64,000 bases of DNA from Bradyrhizobium sp. 186. Its GTDB lineage: Bacteria > Pseudomonadota > Alphaproteobacteria > Rhizobiales > Xanthobacteraceae. Made by a program: the position numbers and the translations under genes. The notes below the pieces were generated by a model. That model saw only the letters and a program-made list of their open reading frames with translations, made no database searches and had not been told where the DNA came from. Below, piece after piece: positions 1 to 8,871 of this stretch; positions within the stretch are counted from its first letter, which is position 1, and every line of letters begins with the position of its first letter. The stretch is taken from contig NZ_CP082164.1 in the NCBI RefSeq assembly GCF_023101685.1, forward strand, positions 6,882,001 through 6,946,000, in the 5' to 3' direction.

Positions 1-1385
1 CGGGTCAGAGCGATGACGTCAAGCACCGCCTGATTGATCTCCAGATTCTCCTTTTGCGGGGGAGCATTCCTGATGAGCGCCCGGATCCGACCGATGATAT
101 CGCCGGCTCGCATGCCGTCACTGGTGATCCAGTCGAACGACTGTCGAACCCGCTCCAGATTTGGCGGTTGAGCCTCCAGCCAATTCAACCCGGCCTCGGC
201 GTTCGCCACTATCGCGGCGATCGGCTGGTTGACTTCATGGGCAATCGAAGCGGTTAGTTGCCCCATCGTGGTGACGCGATTTGCGTGCGCGAGTTCCATC
301 AGGGCTTCACGGTAGCGCCGCTCGTGTTCGCGGGATTCGGCTTCCGCCCGCTTGAGAGCCGTCAGATCAAGGACAAAGCCGACGCCTTTATCCGCACCTT
401 CTCCAAACATGGTCCCGCCGATCAGTACGGGCACACGGCTTCCGTCCTTCCGCACATACTCCTTCTCGAATGGTTGGGCCGTCCCGACCCGCTTCAATTC
501 CGCCACGGTATGCAAGTCGCGGTCGCGCCATTCCGGCGGCGTGAGGTCGGTCCGATGCAGGCGCCCTGAGGTGAGATCTTCCCGGTCGTATCCCACGATG
601 CGCAGGAATGCATCGTTGGCCTCGAGAATGCGCCCCTCGACTTCCCAGATGATGATGCCGATGATGTTGGCATCGAACAGGCGCCTGATCTTGATATCTC
701 GTGCTGCAAGATCACTGTGGAGCTGGATGTTCTCCTCGGTCGCCTTTCTCCGCTGTTTCGCTTCGAGCCGCGCGAGCGCCAGCGCCGCTCCGGCCAGCGC
801 GACGACGAGGACAACGGCGCCGGCGATCAGCCAGGTCCAGCGTTGCTCGAATGCTTCGGCGTGCGCCTCCCGGCCGGCGAGCCGAAAGCGCTCGTGATCC
901 ACCATCTGGTCGATTTGCGAGCGGATCTCGTCCATGCTGCGGATCATTGCCAGCGCGGCCAGCCCGGACGAGCCGGCCGTCTTCAGCAGCTCGTCGATCT
1001 CGCGCAGCGTTGCTGCAACGGTCAGTGCCAGATGTCCGGCCCGAAGGCCCTGCAACGGATCGTCCGCGACCAGCGTCTGCAGCGCCTGAGCCTCCCGCCG
1101 TACACTTTCGTCAGAGACGCCGTAGGCCTTGAGATAGGCGGGGTCGAGGGTCATGAGAAACCCGCGCCTTTCGGTCTCCAGTTCCGCGACGATCGCCCGC
1201 AGCCGATCGAGCGTTTCGAGTACCTGGCGGCTATGCTCGGTGAAGTGATGAGCTGCTTGCCGCTCCTGCCAATATTGCAGGCCGAGGAAGCTGGTCGCGG
1301 CAAACAGGGTCACAAGCACTGCGACCGCAAGGATCAGCGGACGAGCAAACCATCGCAAAGACAGGGCCGGAGCAGGGGCTGACAT
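1..1385 (-). CDS. Sensor histidine kinase, CHASE3-PAS-HisKA (C-terminus beyond left edge)
   Basis: Membrane histidine kinase; 461 codons lie in the window and the frame stays open past base 1, so the ATP-binding domain is missing here. Visible order: TM helix (about residues 17-36), a helical periplasmic segment of CHASE3 type (about 40-180), TM helix (184-205), PAS domain (about 235-345) and dimerisation helix with the phospho-acceptor His383 in IAHEVNQP. The HEVNQP motif marks the FixL/DctB-like kinase class common in rhizobia. The start ATG is at 1385. It is divergent from an orphan solute-binding protein 219 bp away; no response regulator is visible nearby, so its partner is unknown. Confidence 0.9.
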   Translation of the reverse strand, partial: MSAPAPALSLRWFARPLILAVAVLVTLFAATSFLGLQYWQERQAAHHFTEHSRQVLETLDRLRAIVAELETERRGFLMTLDPAYLKAYGVSDESVRREAQALQTLVADDPLQGLRAGHLALTVAATLREIDELLKTAGSSGLAALAMIRSMDEIRSQIDQMVDHERFRLAGREAHAEAFEQRWTWLIAGAVVLVVALAGAALALARLEAKQRRKATEENIQLHSDLAARDIKIRRLFDANIIGIIIWEVEGRILEANDAFLRIVGYDREDLTSGRLHRTDLTPPEWRDRDLHTVAELKRVGTAQPFEKEYVRKDGSRVPVLIGGTMFGEGADKGVGFVLDLTALKRAEAESREHERRYREALMELAHANRVTTMGQLTASIAHEVNQPIAAIVANAEAGLNWLEAQPPNLERVRQSFDWITSDGMRAGDIIGRIRALIRNAPPQKENLEINQAVLDVIALT

Positions 1386-1604
1386 TTGCCTAGGGTCATG
1401 CTCGCGTGACCGGCGCGTCTTCTGGTGCCAAGGCCAGAGCATTGCTAGGATGATAGCATGGATAGGCCCGCATGGGTGAGCCGGGAACCTGACTAGGTTA
1501 CATCGGCTTCGGACCCCGTAAGTCGTCTGGCGAGGGCCACGATGTCGCAGGGGGCGGCCCCGCTCACGTGTCGTGAATGACTGCCTTGGTGAAGGAGCAT
1601 TAGC

Positions 1605-2981
1605 ATGGCGCAGGGTGAAAACTCACTGAACCGTCAAATGCCGGCCAGCCGGCGCAGCTTCGTCAAGGGATTGGGCGCGGCGGGGGCGGTGCTGCCGGCC
1701 CTTAGCGTGCTGCCGCGGTGGAGTTTTGCCCAGGATGCCGCCGCGATCCACGCCAACGCCGCGATCGATTGGAAGCAATTTGCGGGACAGACGATCGCGC
1801 TTTCGGGCGCGATCCATCCGTGGTCGAATGCGATCACGCCGCTGTTGCCGGAGTTCACCATACTCACCGGCATCAAAGTCACCATCGATTTCCAACTGGA
1901 AACCACGTACCTCGGCGCGCTGCCGATCAGGCTCGCGCGCGGCAGCAGCACGCCCGACGTCTTCATGTTCACGACCTATGGCCAGGGCATCTCGAACGGA
2001 TGGCTGGAGCCACTGAACGGCTATTATTCCAACAAGTCGCTGACCGACCCCGCCTGGTATGACGAGAGCGACCTGCTCAAGACGGCCCGAGCCTTCCCGG
2101 TGTGGTCGGACGGCGAACGGTACGCCTCCCCGATTACCTCCGAGGCAATGACCCTGTTCATCAACAGGGATGCGCTGGCAGCCAAGGACCAGCCGCTTCC
2201 CCAGACTTTCGAAGAGCTGCTTGTCACCGCCAAGGCGGTCAAGACCAACGGGATGTCGGGGATCGCCATGCGGGCTCAGGCCGGCGGCAATTCCTCTCCA
2301 CCGGCCATGGGCTTCGTATTCTCCTACGGTGGGGCCATGGTCGAGCACAACAGGGTCGCTTTCGCGAGCCCGGAGGCGATCGCGGCCGTCGAGATGTACG
2401 GGCAGCTGCTCAGTCAGGCCGGGCCTGCCGGCGTCGGCAGCTATGAATGGTACAACGTGCTGGACGACTTCCTGCAGGGGCGGACGGCCATGGCAATCGA
2501 CAGCAGCAACTTCGCTACCGACATCTCCAATCCAGCGAAAAGCCGTGTCGCCAAGCAGGCTGGGTTTGCCACCTTTCCGCATCTCGCCGGTCGCGGACCC
2601 GTCCCCTTCATGTCGCACTGGCAGGCGTGCATCAATTCCAAATCTCGAAACAAGCGGGCGGCTTTCCTGTTCCTGCTCTGGGCGACGAGCAAGGCGACCT
2701 CGCTGCGGACTGCTGCAGCGGGGCTGGCGACGACACGCGTGTCGGCCTGGTCGAGCGAGGGCTTCAAGAAGGCGTTCGGCTCGCAAGCCGCCGAGGCGGC
2801 GCTGACCAACTTGCAGAATGCCGATGTCGACCGTGCCAAGGCAATCCTTTTCCATCCGCAATCGAGACCGATCCTCGACGCCTTCATGATCGGCGTCAAT
2901 GAAGTGGTCAACGGTGCGAAATCGGCGAAGGATGCGATGACGGGCGCAGCCGAAAGGGCCAATGCGGCGATCCGCGGGTAG
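1605..2981 (+). CDS. Extracellular solute-binding protein, sugar ABC type, Tat signal
   Basis: A 458-residue periplasmic binding protein of the family-1 (maltose/glycerol-phosphate-like) type. The N-terminus has a twin-arginine signal (SRRSFVKG, residues 15-22) and a hydrophobic stretch ending near SFAQ. The start is supported by AAGGAG about 8 bases before the ATG. The mature part carries typical family patterns such as TPDVFMFTTYGQG and GRTAMAID. No permease or ATPase gene adjoins it, so it either works with a transporter elsewhere or delivers ligand information to the divergent histidine kinase; that second idea is inference only. The ligand cannot be read from sequence. Confidence 0.85.
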   Translation: MAQGENSLNRQMPASRRSFVKGLGAAGAVLPALSVLPRWSFAQDAAAIHANAAIDWKQFAGQTIALSGAIHPWSNAITPLLPEFTILTGIKVTIDFQLETTYLGALPIRLARGSSTPDVFMFTTYGQGISNGWLEPLNGYYSNKSLTDPAWYDESDLLKTARAFPVWSDGERYASPITSEAMTLFINRDALAAKDQPLPQTFEELLVTAKAVKTNGMSGIAMRAQAGGNSSPPAMGFVFSYGGAMVEHNRVAFASPEAIAAVEMYGQLLSQAGPAGVGSYEWYNVLDDFLQGRTAMAIDSSNFATDISNPAKSRVAKQAGFATFPHLAGRGPVPFMSHWQACINSKSRNKRAAFLFLLWATSKATSLRTAAAGLATTRVSAWSSEGFKKAFGSQAAEAALTNLQNADVDRAKAILFHPQSRPILDAFMIGVNEVVNGAKSAKDAMTGAAERANAAIRG

Positions 2982-3010
2982 CGGCGATGCGTTGTCCAAT
3001 CGGAAGAGTT

Positions 3011-3033
3011 GGGGCCGCGCCGTGAGCGGCCCC
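3011..3033. terminator. Bidirectional hairpin between convergent genes
   Basis: A perfect 8-bp GC stem (GGGGCCGC / GCGGCCCC) with a 7-base loop lies 29 bp after the binding-protein stop and 15 bp before the end of the convergent acyl-CoA synthetase. There is no clear U tract on either strand, so termination is inferred from position and stem strength. Confidence 0.55.
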
Positions 3034-3048
3034 ATTGGGCTTATCCAG

Positions 3049-4956
3049 TTAGCCGAAAACCACCTCGTGCCGCATCACGAACGGCGCGAGCAGCGTGTGC
3101 ACCTCACCGGCCACCACCTCGCGTTGGTCCGCTGGCAGGTTCGCAAGCGTCACGGTGGCAATCGAGCCGTGACTGCCATGGGCGCCGACCTTGACCTTGC
3201 AGTCGATGCCGCGCTCGGCGAGCGGTGTCAGCACCTTCGTGAAAACGCGCTGGGCGGCATCCCAGCGCAGCTGCGGCTTGAACACCTTGCCGACGCCGGT
3301 CACCGGCATCGGATCGATCGGAATGACCTGCACGGGAACGGCGGCACGCTCCGGCGTGCGCTCGCGCACCCACGCCTCCAGCTCGCCCGGCTCGACCTTG
3401 GCGCCCGGCTTCAACTGCACGTAACCGATAGGCAATTCGCCGGCATAGGCGTCGGGCTGGCCGACCACGGCAGCGAAGCCGACGGCGGGATGGCGAAACA
3501 TGATCTCCTCGATCGGCGCCGGATCGATGTTGTGGCCGCCCCGGATCACGAGATCCTTGGCGCGGCCGGTGATCCAGAGATAGCCGTCGGCGTCAAGCCG
3601 GCCGAGATCGCCGGAATTGACCCAGACCTCGTCAACGAAGGCGCCCTCGTTGTGGGCGTCATTGAGATAGCCGCCGAACACGCCGGGCCCCGCCATGATC
3701 ACGACACCGATTTCGTCAGGCGCGCAGGCGCGGATCAAGCGGCCATCGGCATCGAGCTGGACGATGCGGACCCGCGCGTAAGGCATCGGCAGGCCGACCG
3801 AGCCGAGCCGGATCGGCCGCGACGGATAGGCGAGCGTGTGGACGCTCGAGGTCTCGGTCATGCCGTAGACCTCGACCACCGGCAGCTTAAGCTTGTCCTG
3901 GATCGCGGAGCCGACGGCGACCGGGATCGCCGAGCCGCCGCCGGCGGCATATTTCAGGCTGGAGATGTCGGCATTGCCCGGCGGTACCGCCAGCGCTGCG
4001 GCGAGCACGGTCGGCACGCTCGACAACGCCTCCGGCTTGAAGCGCTCGACCAGCCCCCAGATGTTCTTTACAGAGTTCGGATTGCGCCAGCCGCTCGGCG
4101 ACAGCACGACCAGCGAGCCGCCGCTCGACAACGTCGTCAGCACCTGGGTCAGCGATCCCCCGACGTGAAACAGCGGCATGCCGAACAGCATGTTCGCGCC
4201 GGGCTTGGACTTCAGCAGCAGGTTGAGCGCCCAAGCCTGATAGACTTGGTTGGCATGGCTGTGCCGCACCAGCTTTGGCGTGCCGGTGGTGCCGCCGGTG
4301 TGGAAATAGGCGGCGATGTCGCTGCCAAGAATCTTGCGGCCGCTGACGAGCCGGTCGGACGGCTGCTGCTTGATCAAGTCGCTGAAGGCAAAGATTCCCT
4401 TCGCCGGATCGCCACCGCCGAACACCTGCACGATCGCCTTGAGGTGCTTGAGCTGCGGGCGGATCTGCTCGACCTTCTGCCAGATGTCGGTCCCCGGCAT
4501 CGGCCCGAGCGCCACCAGGATTTTGGTATTTGCAGCTTCCAAAATCTCCGCGATCTGGTGCGGCTCCAGCAACGGATTGACGGGATTGGCGATGCCGGCG
4601 GCCTCTGCGCCGAAAAGGGTCACAAAGGCATCGGGCACCAGCGGCAGCATGAAGCTGATGACATCGTCCTTTTCCGCGCCAAGCGCGTGAAACATGTTGG
4701 CGGCCTGCGTGACCCGCGCGATGAAGTCGCGGTACGTCACCACGACGGGCGTGTCGGCCGGATCGGCGTTTTGCAGGAATTGGATCGCGGCCCCGTCGGG
4801 ATTGCGCGCCGCACCGAGCCTGATGGCGTCATAGGTGCTCTCGGCTGCGACGCGCTCGGCGTACGGGACCCGCTCGAAGGCCCGGACTTCCCCGTCCGTC
4901 GCCAGGTCCGGGTAGTCGTTACCGATGAGCCGATCGAGCGCGTGGATGCCCGCCAT
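3049..4956 (-). CDS. Acyl-CoA synthetase (AMP-forming)
   Basis: A 635-residue member of the ANL adenylating superfamily, activating a carboxylic acid to its CoA thioester via an acyl-AMP. Visible motifs are the ATP P-loop HTGGTTGTPK (219-228), the EVYGMTETS motif, and the GDLGRLDADGYLWITGRAKD hinge and adenylate-binding region followed by RGGHNIDP. The ATG at 4956 is chosen because GGGAGGA precedes it at good spacing; a frame extension to 5136 has no ribosome site and a low-complexity sequence. The substrate is not predictable; fatty, aryl or short branched acids are all possible. No metabolic partners adjoin it. Confidence 0.88.
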   Translation of the reverse strand: MAGIHALDRLIGNDYPDLATDGEVRAFERVPYAERVAAESTYDAIRLGAARNPDGAAIQFLQNADPADTPVVVTYRDFIARVTQAANMFHALGAEKDDVISFMLPLVPDAFVTLFGAEAAGIANPVNPLLEPHQIAEILEAANTKILVALGPMPGTDIWQKVEQIRPQLKHLKAIVQVFGGGDPAKGIFAFSDLIKQQPSDRLVSGRKILGSDIAAYFHTGGTTGTPKLVRHSHANQVYQAWALNLLLKSKPGANMLFGMPLFHVGGSLTQVLTTLSSGGSLVVLSPSGWRNPNSVKNIWGLVERFKPEALSSVPTVLAAALAVPPGNADISSLKYAAGGGSAIPVAVGSAIQDKLKLPVVEVYGMTETSSVHTLAYPSRPIRLGSVGLPMPYARVRIVQLDADGRLIRACAPDEIGVVIMAGPGVFGGYLNDAHNEGAFVDEVWVNSGDLGRLDADGYLWITGRAKDLVIRGGHNIDPAPIEEIMFRHPAVGFAAVVGQPDAYAGELPIGYVQLKPGAKVEPGELEAWVRERTPERAAVPVQVIPIDPMPVTGVGKVFKPQLRWDAAQRVFTKVLTPLAERGIDCKVKVGAHGSHGSIATVTLANLPADQREVVAGEVHTLLAPFVMRHEVVFG

Positions 4957-5132
4957 GGAATTCCGTCCTCCCTCATGTTCATTTCCGCGCCCCTTTGTCT
5001 TTGACATTTTGGTTCGGGCGAGGCCCTGACCGATTGCCGGTCGAGCGCGGACAGAATGATGGATGATTGGGCGTTCGTCCATCGCCGGATGCGATCGGCC
5101 ATTTGCGTTAAGACGCCGTGGGCGAGACGGAC

Positions 5133-5954
5133 TCATGGACGACCTGGCGTCCAGCCCACCGCGTTGAAATCGGCTGGCGCGGGCATCACCTCGGGCTCCG
5201 CCGTCGCCTTGCGCAGGATTGCATCCGCACGGTTTGAATCCGTGGTCTCGACCGGTGCACTTGACTTGCTGACTGCGAGTATTCCCGTCAACTCCGGCGG
5301 CACGGACATCACGTATTGGTCCGCCGCATCGATCAGCCGGAGCACCTCATCGCGAATGAAGGTCGCTGACCATTCGGAAGGCAACCCCCTCACCGCTGCG
5401 AATTCCTCGGCCGGGATCGACAGCGCATGACGACGGATCTCGTCGATCGTTCGACGCGGGGAGAAATTGGGCGGCTTGCCGGCCGCGGCAAGGACAAGCG
5501 GCCCCAACGGACAATAGTCCCGACCAATAGCGACGAGATCGGCAATGTCCCGCGCCTTCGAGCGGCCGGCGGCGGCAAGTACCTTGTTGATGGCAAGGTC
5601 CGCCTGATGGAGCCGCGCGCCCCATTGCTCGTCCCTCACCAGCGGAAAGAACCGAAGCCTCGTCTCCGCGAACCACTGGATAATCGTCGATTCGGAATCG
5701 TGCGAGACAGTTGCATCGACGCAGCCATAGATGATGAAGTCCCGATGCGTCTTGAAGCCGGCGGCATCGAGAACGGCCAGATCGGCCTTTGCGCTCTCGG
5801 TCACCTCTTCGTCTGTATCGTGGAAGATGTCGATGTCGTCGGATCGTCTCTGCCAATCCTTGTTCAGCATCAAGCCGCCGGCGAGGTAGCTGCTCTCGGA
5901 GCGGTTTTTCGCCAGGAGGCGAAGGATGTCGCTCTGCAACTTGCTAAGAGCCAT
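5133..5954 (-). CDS. Nucleotidyltransferase, AbiEii/toxin-like
   Basis: A 273-residue protein with the minimal nucleotidyltransferase signature: GG at 26-27, then RRSDDIDIFHD (37-47), whose D40-x-D42 pair would bind catalytic metal. This matches the AbiEii/AbiGii toxin-type nucleotidyltransferases. It follows the small upstream gene by one base (TGA-G-ATG, with GGAGAA as ribosome site), so the two are translationally coupled. The last ~40 residues are low-complexity. The coupled order and the autoregulatory-looking operator upstream suggest a toxin-antitoxin-like module; this is inference. The target nucleotide or RNA is unknown. Confidence 0.75.
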   Translation of the reverse strand: MALSKLQSDILRLLAKNRSESSYLAGGLMLNKDWQRRSDDIDIFHDTDEEVTESAKADLAVLDAAGFKTHRDFIIYGCVDATVSHDSESTIIQWFAETRLRFFPLVRDEQWGARLHQADLAINKVLAAAGRSKARDIADLVAIGRDYCPLGPLVLAAAGKPPNFSPRRTIDEIRRHALSIPAEEFAAVRGLPSEWSATFIRDEVLRLIDAADQYVMSVPPELTGILAVSKSSAPVETTDSNRADAILRKATAEPEVMPAPADFNAVGWTPGRP

Positions 5955-5955
5955 C

Positions 5956-6330
5956 TCAGTTCTCCTGCTCGTTGACGCGATCCAGCATCTTCCTGCCCAT
6001 GGCAAAGGCCCGGGCGTCGCCACGATCGATCATGGCGCGCGCGGCAACCGCGGCACGTGACCGGACATCAGGCAGCCGATCGAGATCGACGTTGTCGAGA
6101 ATGCGCGGTCCGTAGAGGCGAAGCGCATTGTCGAGAAGTGACTGGAGTTCCTTGATCCAGCGATGTTCCGCTCGCATGCGTGAGGCGATCGCCAGCACCT
6201 CGTCGCGGGCGCTCGGCGGAATGAGGACTTCGACCCGCACCAAATCTGCGGCGCCGCCCTCGTTTCGGTATTTCCGGACACGTTTGTTTGCTGGGACCAC
6301 GACAGCCTGCTCCTTCAGCAAATCTATCAT
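5956..6330 (-). CDS. Small putative ribbon-helix-helix regulator, antitoxin-like partner
   Basis: A 124-residue basic protein. Residues 30-60 (DLVRVEVLIPPSARDEVLAIASRMR) have the strand-helix-helix spacing of an RHH DNA-binding fold; the C-terminal half is helical and charged. The ATG at 6330 is preferred because two copies of a palindromic operator lie immediately upstream; a longer reading frame to 6387 would place the operator inside the gene. It is the first gene of a two-gene unit with the nucleotidyltransferase. Antitoxin function is inferred from size, order and operator; I do not recognise the family by name. Confidence 0.65.
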   Translation of the reverse strand: MIDLLKEQAVVVPANKRVRKYRNEGGAADLVRVEVLIPPSARDEVLAIASRMRAEHRWIKELQSLLDNALRLYGPRILDNVDLDRLPDVRSRAAVAARAMIDRGDARAFAMGRKMLDRVNEQEN

Positions 6331-6368
6331 GCGTATCCCGGTTACGCAAATTTGTATCCCGGTTACGC
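6331..6368 (-). promoter_or_regulatory. Twin palindromic operator of the antitoxin-like/nucleotidyltransferase unit
   Basis: GCGTATCCCGGTTACGC (6331-6347) fits a perfect palindrome GCGTAnCCnGGnTACGC. A second copy at 6354-6368 shares 15 identical bases (GTATCCCGGTTACGC), with only the outer left arm changed. The copies are 21 bp apart, two helical turns, on the same face. They end at the base before the ATG, where an autorepressor would block transcription or initiation. Confidence 0.7.
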
Positions 6369-6500
6369 GACCAAGAAACTGATGCAATTAGAGTTTCTTC
6401 CGAAATCATTGGATGGGATGAATCTCTTGACGCGACGCGCGGACCAAGGATTGGCAGCGGCCTCGCCGAAAGCCGCCGTGCCGCGACACGCGAGGACACC

Positions 6501-7583
6501 ATGACCAAGCCGCTGCGAGAGCGAACCAGACGGCTGATTAGTGCACTTTCGATCGCAGCGGCGATCGCGCTGCCCTGCGCCGCAGCCGCCGAGGACACGC
6601 AGCTCGACAAGATGCGCGCGAAGGTCTCGGCCTTCGTCGGCAACATGATGGAGAAGCTGGGCGGCTCCCGCATCATCTACAAAGTCGATACCGACTCCTT
6701 GCGCGAGACCATCGTCACCGACCTGCGCGACGACGCCTACAAGAACCTCCGTGAGAGCCGCATTGCCTTCTCCGGCCTTGCGATCCGCGACGGCGGCGTC
6801 GAGGTGCGGATCGCGGATGCCAAGGGTCGGGAGCAACTCGTGCGTAAGCTCGCGTCAGCCGCGGAGGCATTGCCCAAGCATGCGCTCTCCGTGGCCGACG
6901 GCAGCGACGGACTGACCAGGCTCACGCCCACTGATGCCGCACTCGCCGCCAGCATGCACGATCTCGTCGAAGACTCCATCACCATGATCGAGCAGCGCCT
7001 GAAGGACAGCGGCATCAAGCTCGCCAGCGTCCAGCCGGACGGGCCGGACCGCATCCGCATCTTCCTGCCGGGCGTGATGGAGCCCGAACGCGTGACCGCG
7101 ATCTTTGCCAAAAAGGTCAGAGTCAGCTTCCGCATGGTCGATCTCTCGATGCCGGCGGAGCAAGCGCAGCTCGGCACGCCTCCCGCGGGCTCTGAGGTCC
7201 TGTTCGGCTTCAAGGACGAGCGCCCCTATCTGGTCGCGAAGGACAGCGCGCTCGAGGGCGACGACATCAGTTATGCCGGTCCGGGCTTTGCGAGCGGCAC
7301 GCAGGATCCGATCGCCTCGTTCCGTTTCAACGGGCGCGGCACGCGGCGTTTCGCGCACATCACGGCAGAGAATATCGGAAAACCCTTTGCCATCGTGCTC
7401 GACGACAAGGTGATCTCCGCCCCCGTGATCCGCGAGCCCATTACCGGCGGCTCGGGCCAGATCTCCGGCAATTTCACCCTGGAGGAGGCCAATAGCGTCG
7501 CCATGATGCTGCGCGCCGGCGCGCTGCCGGGGCACCTTGCCCTCGTCGAGCAGCAGCTGGTCCAGCCCGCCGCCAAGCCGTAA
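6501..7583 (+). CDS. SecD-like periplasmic (P1 head) protein without membrane domain
   Basis: A 360-residue protein with a signal peptide (about 1-30, ending CAAAAED). The rest matches the first periplasmic region of SecD: the segment around RIRIFLPGVMEPERVTAIF and the C-terminal part FNGRGTRRFAHITAENIGKPFAIVLDDKVISAPVIREPITGG. It stops right after LRAGALPGHL, where SecD would begin its transmembrane helices, so the proton-channel half is absent. It would be exported and soluble. The true secDF is not in this window. The role is unknown; a substrate-release or chaperone role would be speculation. Confidence 0.8.
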   Translation: MTKPLRERTRRLISALSIAAAIALPCAAAAEDTQLDKMRAKVSAFVGNMMEKLGGSRIIYKVDTDSLRETIVTDLRDDAYKNLRESRIAFSGLAIRDGGVEVRIADAKGREQLVRKLASAAEALPKHALSVADGSDGLTRLTPTDAALAASMHDLVEDSITMIEQRLKDSGIKLASVQPDGPDRIRIFLPGVMEPERVTAIFAKKVRVSFRMVDLSMPAEQAQLGTPPAGSEVLFGFKDERPYLVAKDSALEGDDISYAGPGFASGTQDPIASFRFNGRGTRRFAHITAENIGKPFAIVLDDKVISAPVIREPITGGSGQISGNFTLEEANSVAMMLRAGALPGHLALVEQQLVQPAAKP

Positions 7584-7828
7584 GGCCGGCGAGCTCCGCC
7601 TCTCCTGTCGCACCAGCGACCCCGACAAAGCCAGTCTTCCTTCGTCCATCCGGGGTGTCGAAATCGCACGAAGCCGGCCCGGGCGCGTCGGGCGGCCAAT
7701 TGCCGAATCCACCGTTCGGGATAGAATTGCCGGACCGCCGGAAATTCTGGTCAAACGCTCGTCATCCGATCTCGATTATCCCTCTTCGGGACAGCGATGA
7801 AGACCGGCGGTCTTACGCAGGGGACAAT

Positions 7829-8638
7829 ATGATGCCTTCCGGCAGCGCAGACATTTCGTCGATCCTCGACCGCATTCTCAATGGGGCGGCGGACAATCTC
7901 AGGATCGCGAAGATTTTGGTCCAGATGGGCCTCGATCCCGACAACATCACCTATGACGCGCTGTTCAACCGGGTGCTGGAGATCGTGGTCCAGAACATCA
8001 CGCTGGCCAATCTGTTCGCCGCGGTCGGCGCCGGCTTCTTCGTGGCCACCCTGCTGATGCGGACGATGGTGCCGCTGCGCGTGGCCAACATGATCGGCTG
8101 TGCGCTCTTCGCCGTTTTCGGCGCGCTATCCGCGAATGTCTCGACGTTCCTGCTGTATCTTCTATTGCTACCGATCAACGCCTTGCGCCTGCGGCAGATG
8201 CTCAAGCTCGTCAAGAAGGCGCGCCATGCAGCCGAAGGCGACATGTCGATCGAGTGGCTCAAGCCGTTCATGACCGAGCGCAAATATCGCCGCGGCGACA
8301 CGCTCTTCAAGCTGCGCGATCCGGCGAACGAAATGTTTCTCACGGTCACCGGCAAGTTCCTCGTCAAGGAAATCAACATCGAGATTCTGCCTGGAGCTCT
8401 CATGGGGGAGCTCGGCTTCCTCACGCCGGACAACCGGCGCACCGGAACGGTCGAATGCATCGAAGACGGTCAGGTATTGACGATCACCTATGACCGGTTG
8501 CTCGAGATCTACTTTCAGGATCCGCAATTCGGCTACTATTTCCTCGTCCTCACCAGCCAGCGTCTGCTGCAGAATATCCAGCGTTTGCAGGACCAGATCG
8601 CAGCCGAGCGGGCTGCCACCACAAACCGGATCGCATGA
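7829..8638 (+). CDS. Popeye-like membrane protein with cyclic-nucleotide-binding domain
   Basis: A 269-residue protein: soluble N-terminus (1-58), three predicted membrane helices (about 60-78, 84-101, 104-118), then a cyclic nucleotide-binding fold (about 145-250) with a phosphate-binding-like stretch LPGALMGELGFLTPDNRRTGTV, and a helical tail rich in Q/R. Three helices followed by a cNMP domain is the layout of Popeye-domain proteins. The ATG at 7829 (MMPSG) follows CAGGGGAC; a longer frame from 7655 lacks a ribosome site. It may sense cAMP or cGMP at the membrane; no effector domain is present. Confidence 0.75.
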   Translation: MMPSGSADISSILDRILNGAADNLRIAKILVQMGLDPDNITYDALFNRVLEIVVQNITLANLFAAVGAGFFVATLLMRTMVPLRVANMIGCALFAVFGALSANVSTFLLYLLLLPINALRLRQMLKLVKKARHAAEGDMSIEWLKPFMTERKYRRGDTLFKLRDPANEMFLTVTGKFLVKEINIEILPGALMGELGFLTPDNRRTGTVECIEDGQVLTITYDRLLEIYFQDPQFGYYFLVLTSQRLLQNIQRLQDQIAAERAATTNRIA

Positions 8639-8665
8639 TCGGCTCCGCGGATCCGTCGCTGCCGC

Positions 8666-8760
8666 TCAGCTCAACAGCAGCGCCATGCCGGGATCGCCTT
8701 TCTCCATCGCGCGCCGGTACGCCGAGCGGGCGCCAAACCGGCCGAGATACTTGATCAATT
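8666..8760 (-). pseudogene. C-terminal remnant resembling glutathione S-transferase
   Basis: About 30 codons read LIKYLGRFGARSAYRRAMEKGDPG and end at a TGA at 8668-8666. This pattern (Y-L-x-R-...-R-x-A-Y-x-R-A-x-x-K-G-D-P) resembles the C-terminal helix of bacterial GST family proteins. No upstream GST domain is present in any frame. It looks like the tail of a deleted gene. The short length keeps confidence modest. Confidence 0.4.
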
Positions 8761-8871
8761 TCAGACAACGCGAAAGATCATAGGGCTGGAAGTCAGCCGT
8801 GCCACCCTGGCCTCCAGGAGATCAAAGGCGCGGTCGGCGCGCGCCTTGGTCGGCCTGGAGCGCGCTTGCAG

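Noticed and set aside
1623..3035. 470-codon minus-strand frame opposite the solute-binding protein
   Set aside because: Shadow; the plus-strand protein has a Tat signal and a ribosome site.
2962..5004. 680-codon plus-strand frame opposite the acyl-CoA synthetase
   Set aside because: Antisense shadow; the minus-strand protein has all ANL motifs and a good ribosome site.
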